A program made the translations under genes and the position numbers. Positions 1-8,020 of a stretch of 64,000 nt of DNA are shown here, in pieces (position 1 is the first letter of the stretch; every line of letters starts with the position of its first letter). Below the pieces are notes generated by a model. It saw nothing but the letters and a program-made list of their open reading frames with translations, had not been told where the DNA came from and ran no database searches. Source of the stretch: Bin25 sp965221765 (lineage in GTDB: Bacteria > Bacteroidota > Bacteroidia > Flavobacteriales > Flavobacteriaceae); assembly GCA_965221765.1 (NCBI GenBank), contig OZ244911.1:1860001-1924000 (forward strand), given 5' to 3'.

Positions 1-7
1 AAATTCA

Positions 8-1270
8 TTATTGATTTGATAAGCGAGATTCTCTTATTTTTTCTATTTCTTGATAGCTATTGAAAAAAAACCCAATGGCCCCATCGGTATGGTTTTCAGC
101 TTGTAGTTCGATCAGTTCACTTTTAATCTGTTGATCGATTAAATATTGATGAATATTTTTAGAGATTATATCAGAAAAAGTCACCTCATCATGAGGTACA
201 TAAAATAATGATATGGGTGATTTTAGATCTAATGATTGTATGCTATTGTTTTTTAAAGCCATAATAAATTCATTATCTTCTCTTGATTGAATGCCTTCAA
301 TGAAGGATGTTTTAAAGAGCTTCTGTGGATTGGATTCGATGAGGTTATTGGGAATCAAGCCATTAATTTGACCAAAGGCATCTAGTTTTTGATCATTGGG
401 TTCATTAAGATAAAAAGACCACGGACGATTTAAGTCTTTGTGTAGTTGATTCAGTGTGTTTAATGCCCAAATATAGTTGGGGATACTTTCTATTTCTTCA
501 TCTTTTGATGCTAGAATTTCAGCAAATTCAAGTTTATCATAGGCTCCACCACCGACAAATGAACCCAGTAGCTCAAAATCATTATTGTTTTCTAATAATT
601 CAGCATGTGCAATCGTTGCTGTTGCCCCTTCCGAATATCCAATTAAAAATAATTCTTTAGAGTAATTAATTTCTTGAATATCCAAGTACTCTTTAGTGGC
701 TTTTAGCATATCATGCGATGTATTCCCAAGAGAAGTTAAATCTTCATAGGGATGATTGATTTCACTTGATGAACCATAACCAATATAATCTGGAAAACTC
801 ACAATATATCCTAATGAAGCATAGTATTTAGCTAGTGTTATTTCATTGATTCCTAGTGCTTGTTGTGAAGGGGTTCCCACATCGGTATCAATTGTTGCAT
901 GGTGAAGGCTGATGATTGCTGGATTAAAATCAATTTCAGTAGGGATTAATATAGCTCCTGAAGCATCAATCTCTTGATTAGTCCAGGGTTCTTTTGTCCT
1001 ATAGGTAATATCGATGGGTTGGACATTATACTTCGCTTCAGGAACTTCAATGTTTTGAATAAATGCCCTTAAAATATTGAGTAATCCCATTGAGACAATG
1101 TCACCTTTCTCAGTGGATTGAACAATTTCAAAACTTGGCGTTGATTTTTCAATAATCATAGGAGTCGGGACTATATCCTCCGGCTCAATAGGTGGTTCTT
1201 TTTGAGGAGGTGAGTCCTTTGAGCAAGTAATCAATGCCAAAAACAAAATTACATACCAATAAGACTTCAT
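8..1270 (-). CDS. Secreted lipase-like alpha/beta hydrolase, predicted lipoprotein
   Basis: Probable exported serine esterase or lipase of the alpha/beta-hydrolase fold. The chosen start (ATG at 1270) gives a compact lipoprotein signal peptide, MKSYWYVILFLALITC, with a LITC lipobox. An in-frame ATG at 1294 adds eight residues and overlaps the miaA stop as ATGA, so it cannot be excluded. The nucleophile elbow is GYSEGA. An upstream DYIGYGSS motif and a late ENHTDGA segment (candidate catalytic His) fit secretory-lipase-like hydrolases. The early Pro/Glu-rich stretch is a typical tether after the lipid anchor. It lies directly downstream of miaA and could be co-transcribed with it. The substrate cannot be told from sequence. 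Confidence 0.75.
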   Translation of the reverse strand: MKSYWYVILFLALITCSKDSPPQKEPPIEPEDIVPTPMIIEKSTPSFEIVQSTEKGDIVSMGLLNILRAFIQNIEVPEAKYNVQPIDITYRTKEPWTNQEIDASGAILIPTEIDFNPAIISLHHATIDTDVGTPSQQALGINEITLAKYYASLGYIVSFPDYIGYGSSSEINHPYEDLTSLGNTSHDMLKATKEYLDIQEINYSKELFLIGYSEGATATIAHAELLENNNDFELLGSFVGGGAYDKLEFAEILASKDEEIESIPNYIWALNTLNQLHKDLNRPWSFYLNEPNDQKLDAFGQINGLIPNNLIESNPQKLFKTSFIEGIQSREDNEFIMALKNNSIQSLDLKSPISLFYVPHDEVTFSDIISKNIHQYLIDQQIKSELIELQAENHTDGAIGFFFNSYQEIEKIRESRLSNQ

Positions 1271-1290
1271 GTTAAGAGAGATAAGTACTT

Positions 1291-2208
1291 TCATATACTG
1301 ATTTTTTGAATTTGGTTTAAAACGTTGTCTAAGTTAAATGGCGTATTTATAATCAAAGAATTTTTAAATCGCTTGGAAAATGTGATTTGTCTTTTGGCAA
1401 ATCTTCTTGAATGTTTCTTTATTTCTGAAACTGCATAATCTAGAGTTGTATGACCATCTAGATAAACAAATAATTCTTTATATCCAATGGTATTTAAGGT
1501 GGGTAGATGCCTAGAAACGATAAGAGATTGAACTTCTTTTAATAGTCCGTCTTGCATCATTTTATCTACTCGTTGATTGATGTTTTGATATACATTCTTT
1601 TTAGAACTTTCAATTTTAATGACATAAGATTCAAAATTTCTTGAAGGCCTGTCTTTTTTAATGAGATTAGAATATTTATGACCTGTTTGCTCCATAATTT
1701 CTAATACTCTTAATAATCTTCTAGGATTATTTTGATCGACCATTTTAAAATAGTCTAAATCTTTATGTTTCATTTCTTGCTGAAGAAATGCAAGGCCTTT
1801 TTGTTCATAGAGATTGCGAAGTCGAAGACGAATATGAGGCGAAATTTTGGGAAATGGATGAAGACCATACAGTAAACCATAAGCATATAAGCTTGGCCCT
1901 CCAACTAAAATAATGACTTTATAAAATTGAAAATAATCTCGTAAAAAATCTAGCACCTCGGTATGATAATCTCTAGGAGTATAGCTATCATGAATGCTTT
2001 TGTGTTGAATAAAGTGATGTGGTATCTCATGAAGTTGTTCTTTATTCGGTACAGCTGTCCCAATGGTCATTTCCTTATAAAACTGTCGAGAATCGCATGA
2101 AATAATTTGCGTGTTTAGGGCTTTTGCTAGTTGGATACTAAACGGAGTCTTGCCAATAGCCGTTGGACCTGTTACAAAAAGTATTGTTGGTTTTTTGAAT
2201 TCAAACAT
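1291..2208 (-). CDS. miaA: tRNA dimethylallyltransferase
   Basis: MiaA transfers a dimethylallyl group to A37 of tRNAs that read codons starting with U. The protein begins MFEFKKPTILFVTGPTAIGK: the P-loop GPTAIGKT is at residues 14-21, followed by the family's DSRQFYKEM segment and, later, the NPRRLLRVLE region. An upstream in-frame ATG at 2343 would add 45 residues translated over the channel gene with no family similarity, so 2208 is preferred. This start gives 305 aa, a normal MiaA length. The start lies inside the 3' end of the ion-channel gene (8-nt overlap), which suggests translational coupling. Confidence 0.93.
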   Translation of the reverse strand: MFEFKKPTILFVTGPTAIGKTPFSIQLAKALNTQIISCDSRQFYKEMTIGTAVPNKEQLHEIPHHFIQHKSIHDSYTPRDYHTEVLDFLRDYFQFYKVIILVGGPSLYAYGLLYGLHPFPKISPHIRLRLRNLYEQKGLAFLQQEMKHKDLDYFKMVDQNNPRRLLRVLEIMEQTGHKYSNLIKKDRPSRNFESYVIKIESSKKNVYQNINQRVDKMMQDGLLKEVQSLIVSRHLPTLNTIGYKELFVYLDGHTTLDYAVSEIKKHSRRFAKRQITFSKRFKNSLIINTPFNLDNVLNQIQKISI

Positions 2209-3019
2209 CCTTGAGGCTATTCCCACAAGCATGGCAATAGAGTGCCCCGTCTTTATGATCGGATTCGAGACAGTGAGTGCAAGTTTGTGTATTGGATACC
2301 CTTTCTTCTTCTGATAAATGTTTATTGGCTTCCGATGTGACAATTAATGCTGAAACGGCAATCACACCATAACCAATCACCATGATAAAAGATGCGATGG
2401 TTTTCCCCGCCACAGTCAATGGTGTAATATCCCCGTATCCAACGGTTGTAAGCGTAACAATACACCAATAAATACCCTTGGGAATGGAAGTAAACCCACT
2501 CTCTTCAGGCTCAATCAAATACATGATCGTCCCAAAGCAAGTACATAAAAGAACAAAAGAAAAAACAAAGATTAAGATTTTGTTTCCACTTTGTTTAAGA
2601 GCATTAAGTAAAGCATTCGACTCATCTCTCAACTGTCTGAATTTCAATACTTTAAATACTCTCAAAAATCGTAAAATTCGAACGACTACTAAAAAATGGA
2701 GCTTATACTCAAAAAATACCGAACTCAATGCCAGAATGGCCAATAAATCAAGGATACCGTAAAAGCTAAAAATATATTTAATCGGTTGATCGGGTATGAT
2801 GATTCTCAGAAAATATTCTACTATAAAACAAGCAAGAACTATTAACTGAATAATAAATAGAAATAGACCATAGTGCTCTTCGATAGTACGAACGCTTTCT
2901 AATGCAACAGAGGTAACAACTAGCCATATAAATCCAAATAAGACATATTCATAAATCAAACCCGGTTTGGTATCGGCTTCATTTAGAATTTGATGAACTT
3001 TAATTTTCCACAGTTTCAT
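2201..3019 (-). CDS. Voltage-gated potassium-channel-like protein with C-terminal zinc ribbon
   Basis: Six-transmembrane ion-transport family protein (272 aa). Hydrophobic segments S1-S6 fall roughly at residues 28-45, 52-75, 82-105, 106-120, 148-168 and 205-228. An S4-like arginine/lysine ladder (RILRFLRVFKVLKFRQLR) is at 114-131. The potassium selectivity filter TTVGYGD is at 191-197. After S6 comes a short soluble tail with two CxxC pairs (C247/C250 and C262/C265), which resembles a zinc ribbon. The tail is the unusual part; a regulatory or redox role is inference. It overlaps the start of miaA by 8 nt. Confidence 0.88.
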   Translation of the reverse strand: MKLWKIKVHQILNEADTKPGLIYEYVLFGFIWLVVTSVALESVRTIEEHYGLFLFIIQLIVLACFIVEYFLRIIIPDQPIKYIFSFYGILDLLAILALSSVFFEYKLHFLVVVRILRFLRVFKVLKFRQLRDESNALLNALKQSGNKILIFVFSFVLLCTCFGTIMYLIEPEESGFTSIPKGIYWCIVTLTTVGYGDITPLTVAGKTIASFIMVIGYGVIAVSALIVTSEANKHLSEEERVSNTQTCTHCLESDHKDGALYCHACGNSLKDV

Positions 3020-3085
3020 AAAAGCTTTTTAACAAATAAATTTAATCGCTTCAAAACAATGGCTCTTAGCTTTACTGAAAAATCG

Positions 3086-3736
3086 TTATGTTGATCTTTC
3101 TCCAAAAATTTTTCGACCGATACGAACCATCGTACTCCCATGAGATATTGCTTGTTGGTAATCTTGAGTCATACCCATAGATAAAACTTCTATGGAGGGA
3201 TGTTCCGTTTTGAGGATCTTAAACCAATGTCTTAAGGTGCTAAATTCTTTATCTAGTTGATTTTTATCATCAACAAAACTAGCCATTCCCATAAGTCCCA
3301 CAATCTTAATAGCTTTAAATTGATAACTTTTTTGTATCAAGTCGTTTACTTGATAAGGCTCCATACCAAATTTAGTGGCTTCGGCAGCAATTTTTACTTG
3401 TACTAATACCGATAATGTTCTGTTATTTTTTAATCCTTGTTTATTGATTTCTTTTAATAACTTGAGAGAATCTACACTATGAATCAGAGAAATAAAAGGT
3501 GCTATATACTTTACCTTATTGGTTTGTAAATGGCCAATCATATGCCACTTGATATCCTTGGGTAATTGTGATTGTTTGATGACGATTTCTTGAACTTTAT
3601 TTTCTCCAAAATCTTTATGACCTGTTTGATACGCTTTTAAAATTTCTTTGGGTGGTTTTGTCTTTGAAACAGCAATCACCAATACTTTTGAGGGTATCGA
3701 ATTTTTAATCCTATCAAGATTTTTAGCAATAGACAT
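3086..3736 (-). CDS. yggS: YggS family pyridoxal-phosphate homeostasis protein
   Basis: PLP-binding protein of the YggS/PROSC family (216 aa, close to the family norm), thought to buffer pyridoxal phosphate and keep amino-acid pools balanced. The PLP lysine is K25 in VIAVSKTKP. Family motifs follow in order: DFGENKVQE, WHMIGHLQTNKV, SVDSLKLLKEIN, VQVKIAAEATKFGM, GLMGMAS and the C-terminal LSMGMTQDYQQAISHGSTMV followed by RIGRKIFGER. A single-domain cytosolic protein. It is followed at 20 nt by the decayed gene at 3756-4799. Confidence 0.93.
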   Translation of the reverse strand: MSIAKNLDRIKNSIPSKVLVIAVSKTKPPKEILKAYQTGHKDFGENKVQEIVIKQSQLPKDIKWHMIGHLQTNKVKYIAPFISLIHSVDSLKLLKEINKQGLKNNRTLSVLVQVKIAAEATKFGMEPYQVNDLIQKSYQFKAIKIVGLMGMASFVDDKNQLDKEFSTLRHWFKILKTEHPSIEVLSMGMTQDYQQAISHGSTMVRIGRKIFGERST

Positions 3737-3755
3737 TTTTTAGTATGGATTATTC

Positions 3756-4799
3756 TTATATCATTAGATAAAATAGACGATGCACCAAATTTTCACTCAA
3801 TTTTGGTAAGTCATAGGTTGACTTTTTAGTTAGCAAATCACCTTTGCTTGCAATTTCAATCCACTGGATCTTTCCAAGAGATTGCATTAAAAAGGATACA
3901 TTATAATGGATTGTTTTTATTCCGAAATCATCATCATCTAAATATTGGACATATGCTTTTTCCAAGTTTGATGAAGAAGGTATAGTATTATAAAATGCTA
4001 CTTCAATAAACCGAGGAATTATCGAATCTTCCATTGGTTTTTTATAGAATTTATAACTACTATTTTTCAAATAAACAATTAATGGAAATAGGTAAGAAAA
4101 AGAATTTATACTTCGTGTTTTTTGAGAACGAAAAGCATTTAATCTATCTTCTAATTCGTTACTCTCAAACTCTATTGATTCGGTATGAATGTCCCGAACA
4201 AAAAATTCAATTTGTTCTAAACCCGTTAAAAAATAGAAGATATGATTGGATTTTTGCATTTTAGTTTTTTTAAGGCACTTCTACGATGATTATCGTTAAC
4301 AAGCTTGAAATGATTAACTTTATGAAAATAGTTTGGTAAGGTTTCGATCATTTCTTTATCAATCGACCAAAACTTATGTAGTGGTCCATCTATCGAAGTT
4401 AAAAAATCTGAGTTTGTATCGATAATATTTGAAATCAAATATTTAATATTTTTCTCATCATTGAATGCTCTGATATTGTCTTTCTAGATCAAGAATCTTT
4501 TTTTGAAAAGCTTTTTCATGTTTGGTAATATTATCATTTTGAAAATAAGTAATGTTCAGATGACATAATGAACCATGATAGTTCTTGTTATTGCTTTGAA
4601 ATTTATAAAGTAATAGTTTAAGATTATTCAATGGGTAGAAAGCTTTAGAAAAAACTATGAAGATGATATTTTTTTGTCATCCATTGAAGTAGTATGTATC
4701 TCAAATGGATTGCTTTTGACCACATCTAGGAATAGACTGAAATTTTTGACCAATGGATTTGTTAAATAATTTTTTGGGGGGGGGTAAGATACTAAGCAT
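3756..4799 (-). pseudogene. Broken gene of unknown family with a C9 tract after its start
   Basis: I do not recognise the family. Coding sequence can be followed on the minus strand in at least four pieces in different frames: a start region (ATG at 4799 with AGGAG at 4809-4813), a middle piece around 4480-4650, a piece at 4226-4438 (..SIDGPLHKFWSIDKEM..) and a 167-codon C-terminal piece at 3756-4259 (..QKSNHIFYFLTGLEQIEFF..). Together they would make about 345 residues with no signal peptide or membrane segment. The first disruption is a run of nine C (4776-4784) five codons after the ATG. With eight C the ATG frame would enter the next piece, but that piece soon stops, so other disruptions also exist. 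Confidence 0.6.
4776..4784 (+). repeat. G9 homopolymer tract (C9 in the coding strand)
   Basis: Nine consecutive G on the plus strand. On the minus strand it reads as C9, five codons after an ATG with a good AGGAG Shine-Dalgarno sequence. It is one of eight nine-base G/C runs in this window. C9 keeps the ATG out of frame with the next coding piece; C8 would join them. Confidence 0.9.
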
Positions 4800-4820
4800 G
4801 ATGAAATACTCCTATAAATG

Positions 4821-5786
4821 TCAATCACTGCAAATTTGTGCGATTTCAATGGCTAGATTGAGTGCTTTAGCTCCATCTTCTAGTGAAGGACTTGTCGGTG
4901 TATTATTTAGAATAGAAGAAGCGAAACTATTTAATTCTTGAAGTATGGCGTTGCTATTTTCGAATTGTTTATCGTCGAAAAACAATTGCTTTTTTTCACC
5001 TTCTGCGTTTTTTAAAATAAGACTGTACTCATCTGGTTTTTTAGGAGCATTTTTAAGAGAAACTAATTCAGTTTTTCTAGAAAGAAAATCAATAGAGACA
5101 TATGAGTTTTTTTGAAAAAATCTTGATTTTCTCATTTTTTTGAGTGAAATACGACTAGCTGTTAAATTAGCTACACATCCATTTTCAAATGATATTCGAG
5201 CATTACAGATGTCTGGCGTCTTACTAATGACTGAAACCCCCGAAGCATCAATTTTTTTTACCTTCGACTTAACCAAGTGGAGAATGATATCGATATCGTG
5301 AATCATCAAATCCAAAACAACACTAACATCGGTACCTCTTGGATTAAATTCTGCTAATCGATGTGTTTCAATAAACATGGGTATTTTGATTTGATTTTCT
5401 ATGTATATAAAAGCTGGATTAAACCGTTCAACATGACCCACTTGCCCTTTGATATTATTTTTAGATGCTATTTCAATAATATCATTTGCTTGACCAGTGG
5501 AGTAAGCAATAGGCTTTTCAATAAAAATATGTTTGTTTTTGTTGATGGCAATTTTTGCCATTTCATAGTGAGAGAGGGTTGGTGTAACGATATTCACAAC
5601 ATCCACATTATCAATCAATTCTTCTGCAGAACTGAATTTTTTTAATGAATCACCGAGTTGATTGATTTGACTTAAATCAACTTTAGGATCGTAATAGCCA
5701 ACCAAATTATAATGAGGCGAAATTTTGAGGTTTTTTATGTGAATTCTTCCAAGGTGCCCAGCACCAAGAACGCCAACGTTCAACAT
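4821..5786 (-). CDS. Gfo/Idh/MocA family oxidoreductase
   Basis: NAD(P)-dependent sugar dehydrogenase-like protein (321 aa). The Rossmann motif GVLGAGHLG is at residues 5-13. IVTPTLSHYE, the family EKPIA motif (about residue 96) and GHVERFNPAF follow, then a DLMIHDIDIILHL segment in the catalytic-domain part. The overall pattern resembles the branch that includes UDP-GlcNAc 3-dehydrogenases (GnnA-like) near lipid A genes, but no lpx gene is nearby, so the substrate is open. It is cytosolic. It lies upstream of the broken gene at 3756-4799, with 21 nt between its stop and that ATG. Confidence 0.87.
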   Translation of the reverse strand: MLNVGVLGAGHLGRIHIKNLKISPHYNLVGYYDPKVDLSQINQLGDSLKKFSSAEELIDNVDVVNIVTPTLSHYEMAKIAINKNKHIFIEKPIAYSTGQANDIIEIASKNNIKGQVGHVERFNPAFIYIENQIKIPMFIETHRLAEFNPRGTDVSVVLDLMIHDIDIILHLVKSKVKKIDASGVSVISKTPDICNARISFENGCVANLTASRISLKKMRKSRFFQKNSYVSIDFLSRKTELVSLKNAPKKPDEYSLILKNAEGEKKQLFFDDKQFENSNAILQELNSFASSILNNTPTSPSLEDGAKALNLAIEIAQICSD

Positions 5787-7458
5787 AGGTTTATTTCAGA
5801 AACTCTACAACAAATGTATCAGAATGGTATTGAAAAAATAGCTTGACATCCAATCTCAACGAAAACAGTCCCTCCCAAGCCATAAAGTTAGTAGCAATTT
5901 ATCCTAAGCCCATACCGATATTTTCAATGGAAATGACCAACTCAAAATAGATCTCGAAGCCTCTACCCGAATTTTTTCAATCGGTATCATAATTTAGAAT
6001 CAAAACATGGTTTTATTCTTTTATTGAGAAGATTGAGTGATATGGAAGAAGTATTACAAGATTTTGGTGTTTCACGATCTAATACGGGATGTATTTATTA
6101 TTTAAAAGCCCTAGAGCTTTACGATGAAAAAGCTATTATCCATGATTGGTTATGTCAAGAAATCAAAACATCCAGTAATCCCAACGGATGGATTCATCAA
6201 ATCATACAACGAACCGATTGATGGGCTCGGCATATTCGATCTCATTGTAATACTCTTTCTAATGATCTCACCATTGGTGAACCATTAACTGTTCAGCGTT
6301 TAAAACAAGTCTTAGATTTTGGGGATGATTTAAAAAAGAACTATTACAAACAATAATGTCGTGGATTTTATTCAGAAACAAAAGCATTGATTGCCTAGCC
6401 ATCGAACAATGACCCGAGCAGTTTCGTGTTCAAGATGTGATGTTATTATTATCTAAAACAAAATCATTAGAAAAGGCGGATGATTTGTATCAAAAAGTAT
6501 TATCGAAAGGGCTGATTGATATGGATGAAGATGATATTCGTTCTATTCTAATCCCTTCCTTGTGATCTTTTATGATTGAAGAATACGGACAAAAGAATCC
6601 TCGCATACCACCACCTTCGGAGGGATTATTCTTTGAGTAACTCAGTTTAATTGAAACGGGTGGCTCAATTACATTGAAATATACAAGTAACTAAAAATAG
6701 GAATGATATCTCATGACAGAGTGGCTATTGAGGGGATTGATGTGTTTAGGTATACTATTCCATTTTATTTTAAATTATTTCAGAATTAATATGGATGATC
6801 TCAACCCAGAAGCCTTCTTATGCCGTATCAATTCACTGTTATATTTTAAACAGATCGTATAGGGGCTTGATATTTTGATAGCATGGTGAGGAAAATCCTA
6901 CACCTCTGTGTTGATCATGGGGGCCGAGTTTATCGCTCATGATTTCTAAAGACTAGGCCAAGCAAAAAGGCATTACCATTGATGATATTCTACCACAAGT
7001 CCACTCAAGACATATGGACTGAACGCTATAATAGATCCGTACAAAATAGGCCTTGGATACCTATCTATTCGAATCACTTGATGTTACTCGAGAAATCACA
7101 TCAAGTGATGGCCGTATTACAACCAATGTCCCCATACTAGGTCTGATTAATTAGGCGACCGTGGTGTTGTAGATTCTGCATGAGAAATATCGATATCCCA
7201 CGCTGAATGTAGATTATAAAGAAAAGAAATAGATCTTGTAGCTCTTCGGTTGGGGGGGATAGTACCCCTTTTACGAAAAGATATGATTCTCATGTTAATT
7301 ACTTTTTCATAAAGTTCATTAGACGATTTGCAGGATGACAAAATTTTATCATATCGTAGGATTGATTTATGCATATTCAAAATAGACTGAATTAAATCCA
7401 ACTAAATTTTATAAATCAAAGATTGCGTCTATAAAAATTATATATTCAAATGAGATAT
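5787..7458. other. Decayed intergenic region
   Basis: About 1.7 kb without an intact gene. Plus-strand coding remnants run through 6024-6660 in shifting frames (see the entry at 6024); a further phrase near 6430-6560 reads VQDVMLLLSKTKSLEKADDL and continues until it hits stops. Shorter remnants appear at 6713-7130. A minus-strand open stretch at 7147-7401 has no recognisable features. I looked for a tmRNA beside smpB and saw no convincing acceptor stem, TTC loop or tag sequence. No tRNA was seen. Confidence 0.5.
6024..6356 (+). pseudogene. Remnant gene with in-frame TGA, unknown family
   Basis: A 65-codon frame begins MRRLSDMEEVLQDFGVSRSN and stops at a TGA (6219-6221). The same frame continues coherently for 44 more codons (WARHIRSHCNTLSNDLTIGE..) to TAA at 6354-6356. 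More coding-like sequence follows in other frames up to about 6660. The pattern is that of a gene decaying by nonsense and frameshift mutations. I cannot assign a family. Confidence 0.4.
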
Positions 7459-7926
7459 CTAATCGGATTGTAGACTTTGTTTTTTGATTTTATCTAATTT
7501 TTTTTTAATTTCTTTTTCTTTTAAAGCTTCTCTTTTATCATACAATTTTTTTCCTTTGGCCAACGCTATTTCTAATTTGGCCAATCCTTTTTTGTTAATG
7601 AATAATTTGATTGGGATGATGGAGTGCCCTTTGATGGTGACTCTTCTGTATAAAACTCTTAACTCTTTTTTATTCAAAAGAAGTTTTCTCGGATGCTTTG
7701 TTCTATGATTGAAGTTGTAGGCAAATTGATAAGGTTCAATATGCATATTGATGATATATAACTCGCCCTTTTTATTAAATTCACAAAAACTTTCAACAAT
7801 AGAAACCTGCTTTAACCTAATGGATTTGATTTCACTACCTGTTAAAACAATTCCTGCAATATACTTTGAGAGAATTTCGTATTGAAATCGAGCTTTTCTA
7901 TTGACAATAATGATAGAAGATTCCAT
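7459..7926 (-). CDS. smpB: SsrA-binding protein SmpB
   Basis: SmpB binds tmRNA and brings it to stalled ribosomes for trans-translation. The start at 7926 gives MESSIIIVNRKARFQYEIL, which is where the family normally begins; an ATG at 7974 would add 16 residues without similarity. Motifs present: IVNRKARFQYEI, GIVLTGSEIKSIR, the MHIEPY segment, HRTKHPRKLLLNKKE and a lysine-rich C-terminal tail (ALAKGKKLYDKREALKEKE). The length of 155 aa is normal. No tmRNA gene was recognised within the window, so it is presumably elsewhere. Confidence 0.93.
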   Translation of the reverse strand: MESSIIIVNRKARFQYEILSKYIAGIVLTGSEIKSIRLKQVSIVESFCEFNKKGELYIINMHIEPYQFAYNFNHRTKHPRKLLLNKKELRVLYRRVTIKGHSIIPIKLFINKKGLAKLEIALAKGKKLYDKREALKEKEIKKKLDKIKKQSLQSD

Positions 7927-8020
7927 AGTCTTGAAATCAATGAAGCGATCAATTAATCTCGTTATCGAATCCACAAAAATAACGAACCAAAAAGGGATTG
8001 AAAACCTATGATAATCTCAA

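Noticed and set aside
2209..2343. Upstream 45-residue extension of MiaA
   Set aside because: It is translated from within the channel's zinc-ribbon region, has no similarity to MiaA, and the P-loop sits at its usual position when counted from 2208.
7147..7458. Possible tmRNA gene next to smpB
   Set aside because: No acceptor-stem pairing, T-loop or tag-peptide sequence could be recognised on either strand.
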